Position numbers and translations under genes: made by a program
Part shown: positions 48,946 through 57,627 of the stretch, piece by piece
How positions within the stretch are numbered: the first letter of the stretch is position 1
How the letters are laid out: every line of letters begins with the position of its first letter
Notes under the pieces: model-generated
The model's database searches: none
What the model saw: only the letters and a program-made list of their open reading frames with translations
What the model was told of the DNA's origin: nothing
NCBI RefSeq assembly: GCF_001425045.1
Contig: NZ_LMDJ01000036.1
Span: 248,001 to 312,000, forward strand
Reading direction: 5' to 3'
Source of the DNA: Massilia sp. Root351
GTDB lineage: Bacteria > Pseudomonadota > Gammaproteobacteria > Burkholderiales > Burkholderiaceae_D
DNA: 64,000 nucleotides

Positions 48946-50442
48946 ATGAGAATCAAGACACTGCTGACCGCATTGATGGCCCTGGGCGCGGCAACGTGCG
49001 CCCTGGCTGCGCCGCCGGTTCAAAAAATCGAATTCTGGACCTTCAGCATGAAGCCCAAATTCACGCCCTATTTCGAGGGCCTGGCGCGTAATTACGAAGC
49101 CACCCATCCCGGCGTCAAGGTTGAATGGGTCGACTTCCCATGGGACATCATCCAGACCAAGCTGGTGACCCGCATCGTGGCCGGCACCCCGCCCGCGCTG
49201 GTGAACCTGAACGTACCCTGGGCCGATGAATTCGCCCGCGACGGCCTGCTCACCCCGGTCGACGACCTGCTGCAAGGCGCCCGCCAGCGCTACCTGGCCA
49301 GCACGCTGGAAGACCTCACCTTCGGCGGCAAGACCTACGGCTTCCCGATGTACAGCAACGTCGCCGTCATCAGCTACAACACCGAAATCTTCAAGGCTGC
49401 CGGCCTGACGCGCGCGCCGCGCAGCCTGGACGAGCAGCTCGCCTTCGCGCGCCAGATCGCCCAGCGCACCGGCAAGGCCGGCCTGTGCCCGGCCTTGGCC
49501 AAGATCGACGGCCTGATGATGCAGCAAGGCCTGCCGGTGATCAAAGACGGCCGCGCCGCCTTCAACTCGCCCGCACACGTGGCGCTGATCGCCAAGCTGG
49601 CCGAGACCTACAAGGCCGGCGGCCTGCTAAAGGACAGCCTGTTCGCCGAAGACAACTTCCCCGCCGCCATTGACGCCTACAAAGGCGGCCGACTTGGCAT
49701 GCTGCTAGCGCCGCCGACGGCCGTCAAACGCATCGAAACCGACGCCAAAGACATCTACGCCAAGACCGACGTGGCCCCCGCGCCGCTCGGTCCGACCGGC
49801 ATCGCCGATGGCGGGTGGCTGGTGCACTTCGCCGTGCCGGCCGGCGTGGACAAGCAACTGCTGCCGCAGATCGGCGAGTTCGCGCGCTACCTGACCAACG
49901 ACGCCAACCAGCTGGCGTTCGCCAAGCAGGCCAGCGTGTACCCGGCCGCGGCCAACGCGGCGCGCGACCCGTTCTTTCTGGCGGTGCCGGCCAATGCAGG
50001 CGCTGCGGAAAAAGCGGTGTCGGCCGGAGCGGTCTCGATGCCGCATTCGCATACGCTCTACGTGTCCGGCGTCACCGACTATGACGAGTTGCGCCGTTCT
50101 CTGGTGAAAGCCGTCGAAGCGGGCGTCACCGGCCGGCAAGACATCAAGCAGGCGCTCGACGCCGCTGCTGCCATCTGGAACAAGAAGCTCTCCCGCCAAA
50201 GCAAGCTGAGCCGCATTCCCCCAATTCGGGGTCTGACCCCGAGTCAGGAGAATGCGGCTCAGCTCGTTTCCCAGCGGAACGCGAAACCTGCCGAGATTCG
50301 CATTGCAGCGGCGACAGTTTCGCCAATGACGGTGCCGGCGTCACTCTGGGAAGAAGGCGAGCTGAGCCGCATTGCGCGCACACGGGGTCTGACCCCGGGG
50401 TTGGAAAATGCGGCTCAGGCTGCTTGGGTGGGGCGGCTGTGA
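48946..50442 (+). CDS. ABC transporter sugar-binding protein with REP-derived C-terminal tail
   Basis: A 498-residue extracellular solute-binding protein family 1; signal peptide ~1-23 (KTLLTALMALGAATCALA). The mature domain from ~24 to ~410 has KIEFWTFSMKPKFTPYF, VKVEWVDFPWDIIQTKLVTRIVAGTPPALVNLN and GFPMYSNVAVISYNTEIFKAAGL, as in chito-oligosaccharide / GlcNAc binding proteins. A normal protein would end near IWNKKLSRQ (~410). The remaining ~85 residues are encoded by two palindromic elements and the DNA between them, giving two similar LSRI...RGLTP...ENAAQ segments. The last codon overlaps the permease GTG (GTGA). The tail may be tolerated rather than functional. Confidence 0.88.
   Translation: MRIKTLLTALMALGAATCALAAPPVQKIEFWTFSMKPKFTPYFEGLARNYEATHPGVKVEWVDFPWDIIQTKLVTRIVAGTPPALVNLNVPWADEFARDGLLTPVDDLLQGARQRYLASTLEDLTFGGKTYGFPMYSNVAVISYNTEIFKAAGLTRAPRSLDEQLAFARQIAQRTGKAGLCPALAKIDGLMMQQGLPVIKDGRAAFNSPAHVALIAKLAETYKAGGLLKDSLFAEDNFPAAIDAYKGGRLGMLLAPPTAVKRIETDAKDIYAKTDVAPAPLGPTGIADGGWLVHFAVPAGVDKQLLPQIGEFARYLTNDANQLAFAKQASVYPAAANAARDPFFLAVPANAGAAEKAVSAGAVSMPHSHTLYVSGVTDYDELRRSLVKAVEAGVTGRQDIKQALDAAAAIWNKKLSRQSKLSRIPPIRGLTPSQENAAQLVSQRNAKPAEIRIAAATVSPMTVPASLWEEGELSRIARTRGLTPGLENAAQAAWVGRL
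50205..50263. repeat. REP-like element, copy 4 (inside the sugar-binding protein frame)
   Basis: Outer arms GCTGAGCCGCATT / AATGCGGCTCAGC (13 bp, perfect) around the core CGGGGTCTGACCCCG at 50227-50241. It is translated without a stop codon. Confidence 0.85.
50362..50418. repeat. REP-like element, copy 5 (inside the sugar-binding protein frame)
   Basis: Outer arms CTGAGCCGCATT / AATGCGGCTCAG (12 bp) around CGGGGTCTGACCCCG at 50383-50397, in the same orientation as copy 4. Confidence 0.85.
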
Positions 50443-51305
50443 GCGCGCGGCGGACGACGTTGGCGGCGTGGCTGTTCCTGGCGCCTGCGCTGATTTTGCT
50501 GGCGGCGTTTTCGTTCTGGCCGGTCGGCTTCGGCTCTTACCTGGCTTTCACGGACTACAGCCTGATCCGCCCCACGTCTTGGGTGGGGCTGGACAATTTC
50601 CGCTACATCTTCGATAACGAGATGTTCGTCACCGGCCTGAAAAACTCGCTGGTGTTCCTGCTGATGGTGCCCTTCGTGCAGCTGGGCGCGCTGGGACTGG
50701 CGGTACTGGTGAATAACCAGCTGCCCGGCATACGCCTGTTCCGCGCGGCCTTCTATGTGCCCGTGGTGACCACCGTGTCGGTGGTCGGCATCATGTGGGG
50801 CTTCATGTTCCACGAGCAGGGCGCGCTCAATTACGTGCTGATGGCGATGCGCTTCGTCGATGCGCCCATCGGCTGGCTGTCGAACGATACGCTGGCCCTG
50901 TTCTGCATCATGTTCGTCACGCTGTGGCGCGGCCTGGGCTGGTACATGGTGATGTACCTGGCCGCGCTGCAGGCCGTACCGGCCGACATGCAGGAAGCGG
51001 CCATCCTCGACGGCGCCAACCGCTGGCAGCGCTTCTGGAAAATCACCGTGCCCACGCTGCGCCCCACCATCATGGTGTGCACCATCCTGTCCGTGCTGGC
51101 GGCGCTGAAGGCTTACCAGGAAGTGGACGTGCTCACGCAAGGCGGCCCGATGAACTCCACCTTCACGGCGCTGTACTACTCCTACGACCAGGGCCTTAAG
51201 CACCTGAAGCTGCCGCGCGCGCTGGCGGCCAGTTTCGTGGTCTCTGTATTCTGCGTCGGCATCGCCATGCTGTGCCTGCGCTATCTGAAGCCGAGCCACA
51301 AATGA
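50439..51305 (+). CDS. ABC sugar permease, MalF/UgpA type
   Basis: About 288 residues from the GTG at 50439 that overlaps the binding-protein stop. Six TM helices with the EAA-type loop EAAILDGANRWQRFWKITVPTLRP. N-terminal LAAWLFLAPALILLAAFSFWPVGFGSYLAFTDYSLI is standard for UgpA-like permeases. Followed by the second permease with an ATGA overlap. Imports GlcNAc or chitooligosaccharides with the partner permease and the ATPase at 55029. Confidence 0.9.
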   Translation: MSARRTTLAAWLFLAPALILLAAFSFWPVGFGSYLAFTDYSLIRPTSWVGLDNFRYIFDNEMFVTGLKNSLVFLLMVPFVQLGALGLAVLVNNQLPGIRLFRAAFYVPVVTTVSVVGIMWGFMFHEQGALNYVLMAMRFVDAPIGWLSNDTLALFCIMFVTLWRGLGWYMVMYLAALQAVPADMQEAAILDGANRWQRFWKITVPTLRPTIMVCTILSVLAALKAYQEVDVLTQGGPMNSTFTALYYSYDQGLKHLKLPRALAASFVVSVFCVGIAMLCLRYLKPSHK

Positions 51306-52123
51306 CGATCGCAATCAAGCCACGCACTGTCCTGCATTACGCCGCGCTGTGCGCCATCGCGCTGGTATGCGTGTTCCCGTTCTGGTGGACGGTGGTGACG
51401 GCCGTTTCCACGGAGGGCAACATCTTCGCCTTCCCGCCCACCTTCTGGCCCAAGTCGCCGTCGCTGGTCAATTTCGAGGAAGCGTTCCGCGTCATCCCCT
51501 TCCTGGCCTTCTTCAAGAACTCCATCCTGATCGCCGCGTTCACGGTGTTCTGGAAGCTGGTGCTGTGCTCGATGGCCGCCTACCCGCTGGCGCGCATGCA
51601 TTTCAAGGGCCGCCGCCTGGTGTTCGGCCTGATTTTGGCCACGCTGGTACTGCCTTCCGAAGTGAACTTCCTGGTCAACTTCATCACCGTCACCAAACTG
51701 AGCCTGGTGGACACCTACGCCGGCGTGATCCTGCCCAACGTGGTGACCGCCGTCGCCATCCTGCTGCTGAAGCAAGCCTTCGAGGAAGTGCCGCAGGACC
51801 TGATCGACGCGGCCCGCGTGGACGGCGCTTCCGAGTGGATCATCTTCACCCGCATCATGCTGCCGCTGATCGCGCCCTGGCTGGCCACGGTGGGCATCCT
51901 GACGGCGGTGGAGGCCTGGAACGAATACATCTGGCCTTCCATCGTGATGAGCAAGCCGGACGAGTTTCCGCTGTCGGTGGGCGTGCTGTACTTGCGCGGC
52001 ACCTTCGGCAGCAGCACCCGCGTGATCGCCGCCGGCACGGTGCTCACCATCCTGCCCACGCTGGCAGCTTTCCTTTTCACCCAACGTTATTTCATGCGCG
52101 GCATGGACGGAGCAGTCAAATGA
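51302..52123 (+). CDS. ABC sugar permease, MalG/UgpE type
   Basis: A 273-residue six-helix permease. EAA loop DAARVDGASEWIIFTRIMLPLIAPWLA and the C-terminal TQRYFMRGMDGAVK are family hallmarks. The ATG overlaps the previous stop and its own stop overlaps the GH3 gene ATG, so the three are translationally coupled. Confidence 0.92.
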   Translation: MTIAIKPRTVLHYAALCAIALVCVFPFWWTVVTAVSTEGNIFAFPPTFWPKSPSLVNFEEAFRVIPFLAFFKNSILIAAFTVFWKLVLCSMAAYPLARMHFKGRRLVFGLILATLVLPSEVNFLVNFITVTKLSLVDTYAGVILPNVVTAVAILLLKQAFEEVPQDLIDAARVDGASEWIIFTRIMLPLIAPWLATVGILTAVEAWNEYIWPSIVMSKPDEFPLSVGVLYLRGTFGSSTRVIAAGTVLTILPTLAAFLFTQRYFMRGMDGAVK

Positions 52124-53607
52124 ATCACCAGGAACTTCGAAAAATCGCCGGTCAACTGATCATGATCCGCTTCCCCGGCACCGTGCTGGACGAGGCCACC
52201 GCCGAGTTCATCCGCACCAACAGCATCCGCGGCGTATGCCTGTTCCGTGGCAACATGGCGGACTCCGAGCAGCTGGCCAAGCTGACCGCCGACCTGCGCG
52301 CGGTGATGGGACCGGACGCGCTGATCGCCATCGACCAGGAAGGCGGCGCCGTGGTGCGCTCGACCTGGGTGCCGGCGCCGCCGGCCGCCATGGGCCTGGG
52401 CGCGGCCGACGACACCGACCTGGCCTACCGCACCGGCGCGGCCGTGGCGCGCGCGGTCAAGTCGCTGGGCTTCAACTGGAACTTCGCGCCGGTGCTGGAC
52501 TTGAACAACAACCCGAACAACCCGGTGATCGCCGAGCGCTCCTTCGGCGCCGAGCCGCAGCGCGCCGCCGAGCTGGCGATGGCGTGGATGGCGGGCAGCC
52601 ATGCGGAGGGCGTGGCTTGCTGCGTGAAGCACTTCCCCGGCCACGGCGACACGCACGTCGATTCGCACCGCGACCTGCCCACCGTGGACAAGCCCTTGTC
52701 GGAGCTGGAGAACTTCGAGTTCAAGCCCTTCAAGCTGGCCGCGCCCACAGCGCCCGCGATGATGACGGCGCACATAGTCTACCCATCCATTGATGCGGAC
52801 AATCCGGCCACCATGTCGCCCGCCATCCTGGACGGCCTGCTGCGCAAGCAGTGGAACTACCGGGGCGTGATCATCACCGACGGCATGGACATGCATGCCA
52901 TCGCCGGCCGCTACGGGGTGGGCAACGCCGCCGTGCGCGCGCTGATCGCCGGCGCGGACATGGTGATGGCGCTGGGAACGCCGGCAACGCAGGACGAAAC
53001 CTTGAACGCCATCGCCGCCGCGCTGGCCGAGGGCTCGCTGCCGCAGGCCGCCGTGGACCAGCGCCTGGCGCGCCTGACCGCGCTGGCGCAAGCCTATCCA
53101 TGCAAGCCGCGCTCGTACAAGGAAGACGCCGCCGACCGCCAGGTAATGGCCGAAGGCTGGCGCCGCGCCCTGACCGCGCGCGGCAATCCGCAGCGCCCCG
53201 CCGCCGGCGCCAGGGTGCGCCTGGTGGCGCGCCAGGACGTGGTGAGCGATGGCGTATCGGAAGCCGGCGTACCGGCCGCCGTGGTGGCGGCGTCGCTGGG
53301 CAGGCTGTACGACGTGGAACTGGTGACCTACTCGGACGCCGACGCCTTCGACTGGTCCGCGCTGCCGCAGGATGGCCGCTACACCATGCTGGCCTCGACC
53401 TCCCGCCTGCGCTACGGCGCCCATGCGCGCGCGACGTGGAAGCCGGACCTGCACCTGGCGCTGTGGAATCCGTACCAGGCGCTGGACATCGACGCGGCCG
53501 CACTGATGACCTACGGCTTCGCCGCGCCCGCGCTGGAGGCGGTCAACGCCTGGCTGGCCGGCGCGCTGGAAGCGCAGGGCCGCTGCCCGGTGCCGGGATT
53601 CGATTGA
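52120..53607 (+). CDS. nagZ: GH3 beta-N-acetylhexosaminidase, NagZ-like
   Basis: A 495-residue family 3 glycoside hydrolase without signal peptide. The N-terminal (beta/alpha)8 domain (1-~340) has IDQEGGAVVR, the K170-H171-FPGHGDTHVDSH motif (170-183) whose Asp-His dyad acts as acid/base in NagZ, and nucleophile D254 in IITDGMDMHAI. Unlike E. coli NagZ (~340 residues) it carries a ~150-residue C-terminal domain. Location inside the importer operon points to cytoplasmic hydrolysis of chitooligosaccharides rather than only cell-wall recycling. The start overlaps the permease stop. Confidence 0.92.
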   Translation: MNHQELRKIAGQLIMIRFPGTVLDEATAEFIRTNSIRGVCLFRGNMADSEQLAKLTADLRAVMGPDALIAIDQEGGAVVRSTWVPAPPAAMGLGAADDTDLAYRTGAAVARAVKSLGFNWNFAPVLDLNNNPNNPVIAERSFGAEPQRAAELAMAWMAGSHAEGVACCVKHFPGHGDTHVDSHRDLPTVDKPLSELENFEFKPFKLAAPTAPAMMTAHIVYPSIDADNPATMSPAILDGLLRKQWNYRGVIITDGMDMHAIAGRYGVGNAAVRALIAGADMVMALGTPATQDETLNAIAAALAEGSLPQAAVDQRLARLTALAQAYPCKPRSYKEDAADRQVMAEGWRRALTARGNPQRPAAGARVRLVARQDVVSDGVSEAGVPAAVVAASLGRLYDVELVTYSDADAFDWSALPQDGRYTMLASTSRLRYGAHARATWKPDLHLALWNPYQALDIDAAALMTYGFAAPALEAVNAWLAGALEAQGRCPVPGFD

Positions 53608-53716
53608 CACCGCCATGGCGGGTTGCGGGCGCTGCGCGCACCGCCCCGCCCTACGGTATTGCCGCGCGCCGCCAACTGCCCGGCCCAGACAACTATAACG
53701 ACAGGATGACGCAATA

Positions 53717-55024
53717 ATGGACAAGACCGCCACCCGCAGCCCGCTGGCCTGGGTTCCCACGCTGTACTTCGCGCAGGGCCTGCCCTTCTTCGCCGTGGCG
53801 CTGATCGCCGGCCTGATGCTCAAGTCGATGGGCGTGCCGAACGACGACATCGCGCACTGGACCGCCTACATCGGCCTGGCCTGGGTGCTCAAGCCGCTGT
53901 GGAGCCCCTTCCTGGAACTGGCCGCCAGCAAGAAGGTCGTGGTGGTCGGCTTCCAGCTGGCCGGCGGGGTCTGCCTCGGCCTGGTGGGGCTGGCGCTGCA
54001 ACTGCCGTTCTGGCTGTCGGCCTGCGTGGCCATGCTGGCCCTGGTGGCGATCTGCTCCGCCACCCACGACATCGGCTGCGACGGCCTGTACATCGCCAGC
54101 CTGACCGAGAAGCAGCAGGCCGGATACGCCGGCTGGCAAGGCGCCTTCTTCAACGCGGGCCGCTTCATCTCGCTGGGCGGGCTGGTGATCCTGGCCGGCT
54201 ACCTGGAAAAGTCGCAGGGCGTGGTACCCGCCTGGACCATCATCTTCTGCATCCTGGCCGCCACCATGATCGCGCTCGGCCTGTATCACAGCTGGGCGCT
54301 GCCGCCGGCCTGGAACGCCGTCACCGCCGACGCCACCGCCGCCGGCATCGCCCGCACGCTGAAGGACGTCATCATCGACTATGTCAGCAAGCCGGGCATC
54401 TGGGTCTCCATCCTGTTCATCATCCTGTTCCGCGCCGGCGAAGCGCAGATCCAGACCATTGGCCCGCTGTTCCTGCGCGAGGCGCGCAACCTCGGCGGCC
54501 TGGGACTGACCACCTCGGAAGTGGGCGCCGTGTATGGCACCACCGGCACCATCGCCTTCCTCATCGGCTCCATCGCGGGCGGCTACTTCACCTCCTGGCT
54601 CAGCCTGCGGCGCGCCATCCTGTGGCTGATCCTGGCGATGAACCTGCCCAACGCGGCCTTCTATTTCCTGTCCACCTACCAGCCCACCGACCTGCCCCTG
54701 ATCGGCGCGGCGCTGGGCGCGGAGATGTTCGGCTACGGCTTCGGCTTCGTCGGCATCATCCTGTACATGATGCAGGTGGTCGCACCCGGCAAATACCAGA
54801 CCGCGCACTACGCCTTCTCCACCGGCATCATGCAGCTGGGCTTTGTACTGTTCAAATACGTGAGCGGCACCATCCAGCTCTCGCTCGGCTACCAGAAGTT
54901 CTTCGTCTGGGTGCTGCTGTCGGCCATTCCCGTGGCCGTGCTGTCGCAGCTGATACCGATGGCCTCGCGCGCCGCCAAGGACCAGCCGGCGGCTGGGGCG
55001 CAAGAACCTGCCACCGCGAGCTAA
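53717..55024 (+). CDS. AmpG-like MFS permease (PAT family)
   Basis: A 435-residue, 12-helix MFS transporter close to AmpG: LYFAQGLPFFAVALIAGLMLKSMGVPNDDIAHWTAYIGLAWVLKPLWSP, ATHDIGCDGLYIASLTEKQQAGYAGWQGAFFNAGRF and the late GFVGIILYMMQVVAPGKYQTAHYAFSTG. AmpG imports GlcNAc-anhydro-muropeptides. In nag loci similar permeases (NagP-like) are thought to import GlcNAc or chitobiose. A 109-bp gap after nagZ suggests a separate start or weak terminator. The ABC ATPase gene follows after 4 bp. Confidence 0.86.
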   Translation: MDKTATRSPLAWVPTLYFAQGLPFFAVALIAGLMLKSMGVPNDDIAHWTAYIGLAWVLKPLWSPFLELAASKKVVVVGFQLAGGVCLGLVGLALQLPFWLSACVAMLALVAICSATHDIGCDGLYIASLTEKQQAGYAGWQGAFFNAGRFISLGGLVILAGYLEKSQGVVPAWTIIFCILAATMIALGLYHSWALPPAWNAVTADATAAGIARTLKDVIIDYVSKPGIWVSILFIILFRAGEAQIQTIGPLFLREARNLGGLGLTTSEVGAVYGTTGTIAFLIGSIAGGYFTSWLSLRRAILWLILAMNLPNAAFYFLSTYQPTDLPLIGAALGAEMFGYGFGFVGIILYMMQVVAPGKYQTAHYAFSTGIMQLGFVLFKYVSGTIQLSLGYQKFFVWVLLSAIPVAVLSQLIPMASRAAKDQPAAGAQEPATAS

Positions 55025-55028
55025 GCCC

Positions 55029-56159
55029 ATGTCCAGCGTCAGCCTGAAAGGCGTCGTCAAGCACTACGACGCCAAGCACCCCGTCATCCACGGCGTGGAC
55101 CTCGACATCGGCGACGGCGAGTTCGTGGTCTTCGTCGGCCCGTCCGGCTGCGGCAAGTCCACCCTGCTGCGCATGATCGCGGGGCTGGAGAGCATCACCG
55201 GCGGCGAACTGCATATCGGCGAGCACCTGGCCAACGACGTGGCGCCGGCCGAACGCCGCATCGCCATGGTATTCCAGTCCTACGCGCTATACCCGCACAT
55301 GACGGTGTACGAGAACATGGCCTTTGCCCTCAAGCTGGCAGGCCACAAGGCGGACGAGGTGCGGCAGATGGTCGAGCGCGCCGCCGCCATCCTGCAGCTC
55401 ACGGCCCTGCTCAAGCGCAAGCCGAAAGAGCTGTCCGGCGGCCAGCGCCAGCGCGTGGCGATCGGCCGCGCCATCGTGCGCAAACCGGAAGTGTTCCTGT
55501 TCGACGAACCGCTGTCCAACCTGGACGCCAGCCTGCGCGTGCAGATGCGGGTGGAAATCAGCCGCCTGCACCAGGAGCTGAAGACCACCATGATCTACGT
55601 GACGCACGACCAGGTGGAAGCGATGACGCTGGGCGAACGCATCGTGGTGTTCAACGGCGGCCGCATCGAGCAGGTGGGCGCGCCGCTGGAGCTGTACAAC
55701 AACCCGGCCAACCTGTTCGTGGCGGGCTTTCTCGGCTCGCCGAAAATGAACTTCATCCCTGGCGAAGTGATGGCCGCCGGCCCGCATTTCGTGGCGGTGA
55801 TGGCGGCCGGCGGCGCGCTGGTGGAAGTCGCCGCCCAAGGGGGCGGCGCCCAGCGCGGCGAGCGCGTCACCATCGGTATCCGCGCCGAGCACATGGCGCT
55901 GCGTCCGGCCGCCGTGCTGGACGACCAGCTCGCGCCGCAGGAAGAAAACCTGCTTGAGGCCACCGTGGGCCACGTGGAGAACCTGGGCGACCAGTCCATC
56001 GTCTACGCCAACCTGCCCGGCGTGCCGGACATGGTGGCGGTCAAGCAGGCCGCCGGAGGCCTGCAGCTGGCGCCCGGCAGCGCGGCCCGGCTGCACCTGC
56101 CGGCGGCGCGCTGCCTGCTATTTAATTCCGACGGACAAGCTTACGCACGCGGGGTGTAA
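55029..56159 (+). CDS. ABC transporter ATPase, UgpC/MsmX type
   Basis: A 376-residue MalK-like ATPase with C-terminal TOBE regulatory domain. Walker A GPSGCGKST (37-45), Q-loop VFQSYALYPH, signature LSGGQRQRV (135-143), Walker B VFLFDE (155-160), H-loop VTHDQVEAM. It completes the importer encoded at 48946-52123 and may serve other importers too, as MsmX does. It sits behind the AmpG-like gene, not next to the permeases. Confidence 0.94.
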   Translation: MSSVSLKGVVKHYDAKHPVIHGVDLDIGDGEFVVFVGPSGCGKSTLLRMIAGLESITGGELHIGEHLANDVAPAERRIAMVFQSYALYPHMTVYENMAFALKLAGHKADEVRQMVERAAAILQLTALLKRKPKELSGGQRQRVAIGRAIVRKPEVFLFDEPLSNLDASLRVQMRVEISRLHQELKTTMIYVTHDQVEAMTLGERIVVFNGGRIEQVGAPLELYNNPANLFVAGFLGSPKMNFIPGEVMAAGPHFVAVMAAGGALVEVAAQGGGAQRGERVTIGIRAEHMALRPAAVLDDQLAPQEENLLEATVGHVENLGDQSIVYANLPGVPDMVAVKQAAGGLQLAPGSAARLHLPAARCLLFNSDGQAYARGV

Positions 56160-56253
56160 CAGCGGTTACAATTCACGCACTTTTGAAACCCGGCGCGCTT
56201 CCCTTTTTATGGGAGAATATGCGTTTGTCTTTATTTAGATTGAAGGATTATCC

Positions 56254-57558
56254 ATGTCCAAGTTTCGTTTCGCACGTACCAGCCTGATCGTTGCCGCACT
56301 CGGCCTGAACCTTGCGCCAGCCCTGCTGGTTACTGCGACCGCCGCCGAAAAGGCCGCGCCCGCACCGGAAGCACCGAAGCCTGACACCGTGCGTCCTGAA
56401 CTCTTCAAACTGCTGGATCCGGCCCAGATCAAGGAACTGATGGCGGCCAAGAACTACGCCGAAGTCCAGAACCGCATCACCCAGGCCGAAGCGATGGCGA
56501 ACCTGACCCCTTACGAGACCTTCGTGCTGAGCCGCATGAAGGTATCGCTGGGCTCCGTCACCCAGAACAACCCCATGACCATCCAGGGCCTGGAAGCCGT
56601 GCTGGCGTCGGGCAAGCTGCCGGCCGCCGACCAGGGCGACTTCATCCAGGCGCTGGGCAATCTGTACTACAACGGCAAGGACTATCCGAAAGCCATCGCC
56701 ACCTTCAACAAATACGCCGAAGTAACCGGTGACGCCACCAAGCTGCGTCCCTACGTGCTGCGCGCCTACTACTTCAACAACGACTTCGCCACCGCCAAGG
56801 CCGAACTGCTGAAGGACCTGGAAGCGAACACCAAGGCCGGCAAGACGCCCGCGCTGGAAGAGCTGCAACTGCTGGCCAACACCGGCGCCAAGTCCAAGGA
56901 CACCGCCACCTATCTGATCGCCGTCGAGAAGCTGGTGCAGTTCTACCCGACCGACGACTACTGGATCGACCTGCTGAGCCGCACCCAGGGCAAGTCCACC
57001 TACTCGACCCGCTTCGCGCTGGACGTGTACCGCCTGGAGAAAGCCGCCGTATCGAAGATGGCGCAGGAAGACTACATGGAAATGGCTGAACTGGCGCTGC
57101 TGGCCGGCCAGCCGATCGAAGCGAAAAAGGCCATGGACGCGGGCTACGCAGCCGGCGTGCTGGGCACCGGCGGCAACGCGGACAAGCACAAGAAGATCAA
57201 GGCGCAGGCCGACAAGCAGGCAGCGGACGACGTGAAGAACATCGCCAGCGGCGAAGCGTCGGCCAAGAAATCGAAAGACGGCACCGGCCTGGTCAACCTG
57301 GGCTACGCCTACGTGACGCTGGACCAGTTCGACAAGGGCATCGACCTGATCCAGCAAGGTATCGCCAAGGGCGGCCTGAAGAACGCCGACGACGCCAAGC
57401 TGCGCCTGGGCTACTCCTACGCGCTGGCCGGCAAGAAGGAAGAAGCGGTCAAAGTGCTGGAAACCGTGCAAGGCGCCGACGGCCGTGCCGACCTGGCCCG
57501 CTACTGGATCCTGTGGGTTAACCGCCCAAGCACCGCAGCCGCCACTGCAGCCAAGTAA
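56254..57558 (+). CDS. Exported tetratricopeptide-repeat protein
   Basis: A 434-residue protein with signal peptide ~1-31 (ending LLVTATAAEK). Helix-turn-helix repeats of ~34 residues are visible, such as GDFIQALGNLYYNGKDYPKAIATFNKYAEVTGD (~130), GLVNLGYAYVTLDQFDKGIDLIQQGIAKGG (~348) and AKLRLGYSYALAGKKEEAVKVLETVQGAD (~385). No catalytic domain. It resembles the conserved TPR lipoproteins or adaptor proteins of the envelope. It is separated from the ATPase by ~95 bp, and the region ahead of it has a small hairpin (TCCC-TTTTTAT-GGGA) and probably its own promoter. Confidence 0.78.
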   Translation: MSKFRFARTSLIVAALGLNLAPALLVTATAAEKAAPAPEAPKPDTVRPELFKLLDPAQIKELMAAKNYAEVQNRITQAEAMANLTPYETFVLSRMKVSLGSVTQNNPMTIQGLEAVLASGKLPAADQGDFIQALGNLYYNGKDYPKAIATFNKYAEVTGDATKLRPYVLRAYYFNNDFATAKAELLKDLEANTKAGKTPALEELQLLANTGAKSKDTATYLIAVEKLVQFYPTDDYWIDLLSRTQGKSTYSTRFALDVYRLEKAAVSKMAQEDYMEMAELALLAGQPIEAKKAMDAGYAAGVLGTGGNADKHKKIKAQADKQAADDVKNIASGEASAKKSKDGTGLVNLGYAYVTLDQFDKGIDLIQQGIAKGGLKNADDAKLRLGYSYALAGKKEEAVKVLETVQGADGRADLARYWILWVNRPSTAAATAAK

Positions 57559-57573
57559 TATTTCCCAAGGAAC

Positions 57574-57621
57574 AAATGGGGTCAGGGTTAATTAGCTGCT
57601 TAATTAACCCTGGCCCCATTT
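57574..57621. repeat. REP-like element, copy 6
   Basis: Arms of 21 bp beginning AAATGGGGTCAGGGTTAATTA, complementary except for one T/C position, with a 6-base spacer GCTGCT. It lies between the TPR gene and the first NagX-like gene; its right arm ends 7 bp before that gene's TTG start. Confidence 0.85.
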
Positions 57622-57627
57622 TGCATT

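Noticed and set aside
47896..49578. Long minus-strand frames across nagB-II and the binding-protein gene
   Set aside because: Antisense to a well-supported operon, no family match.
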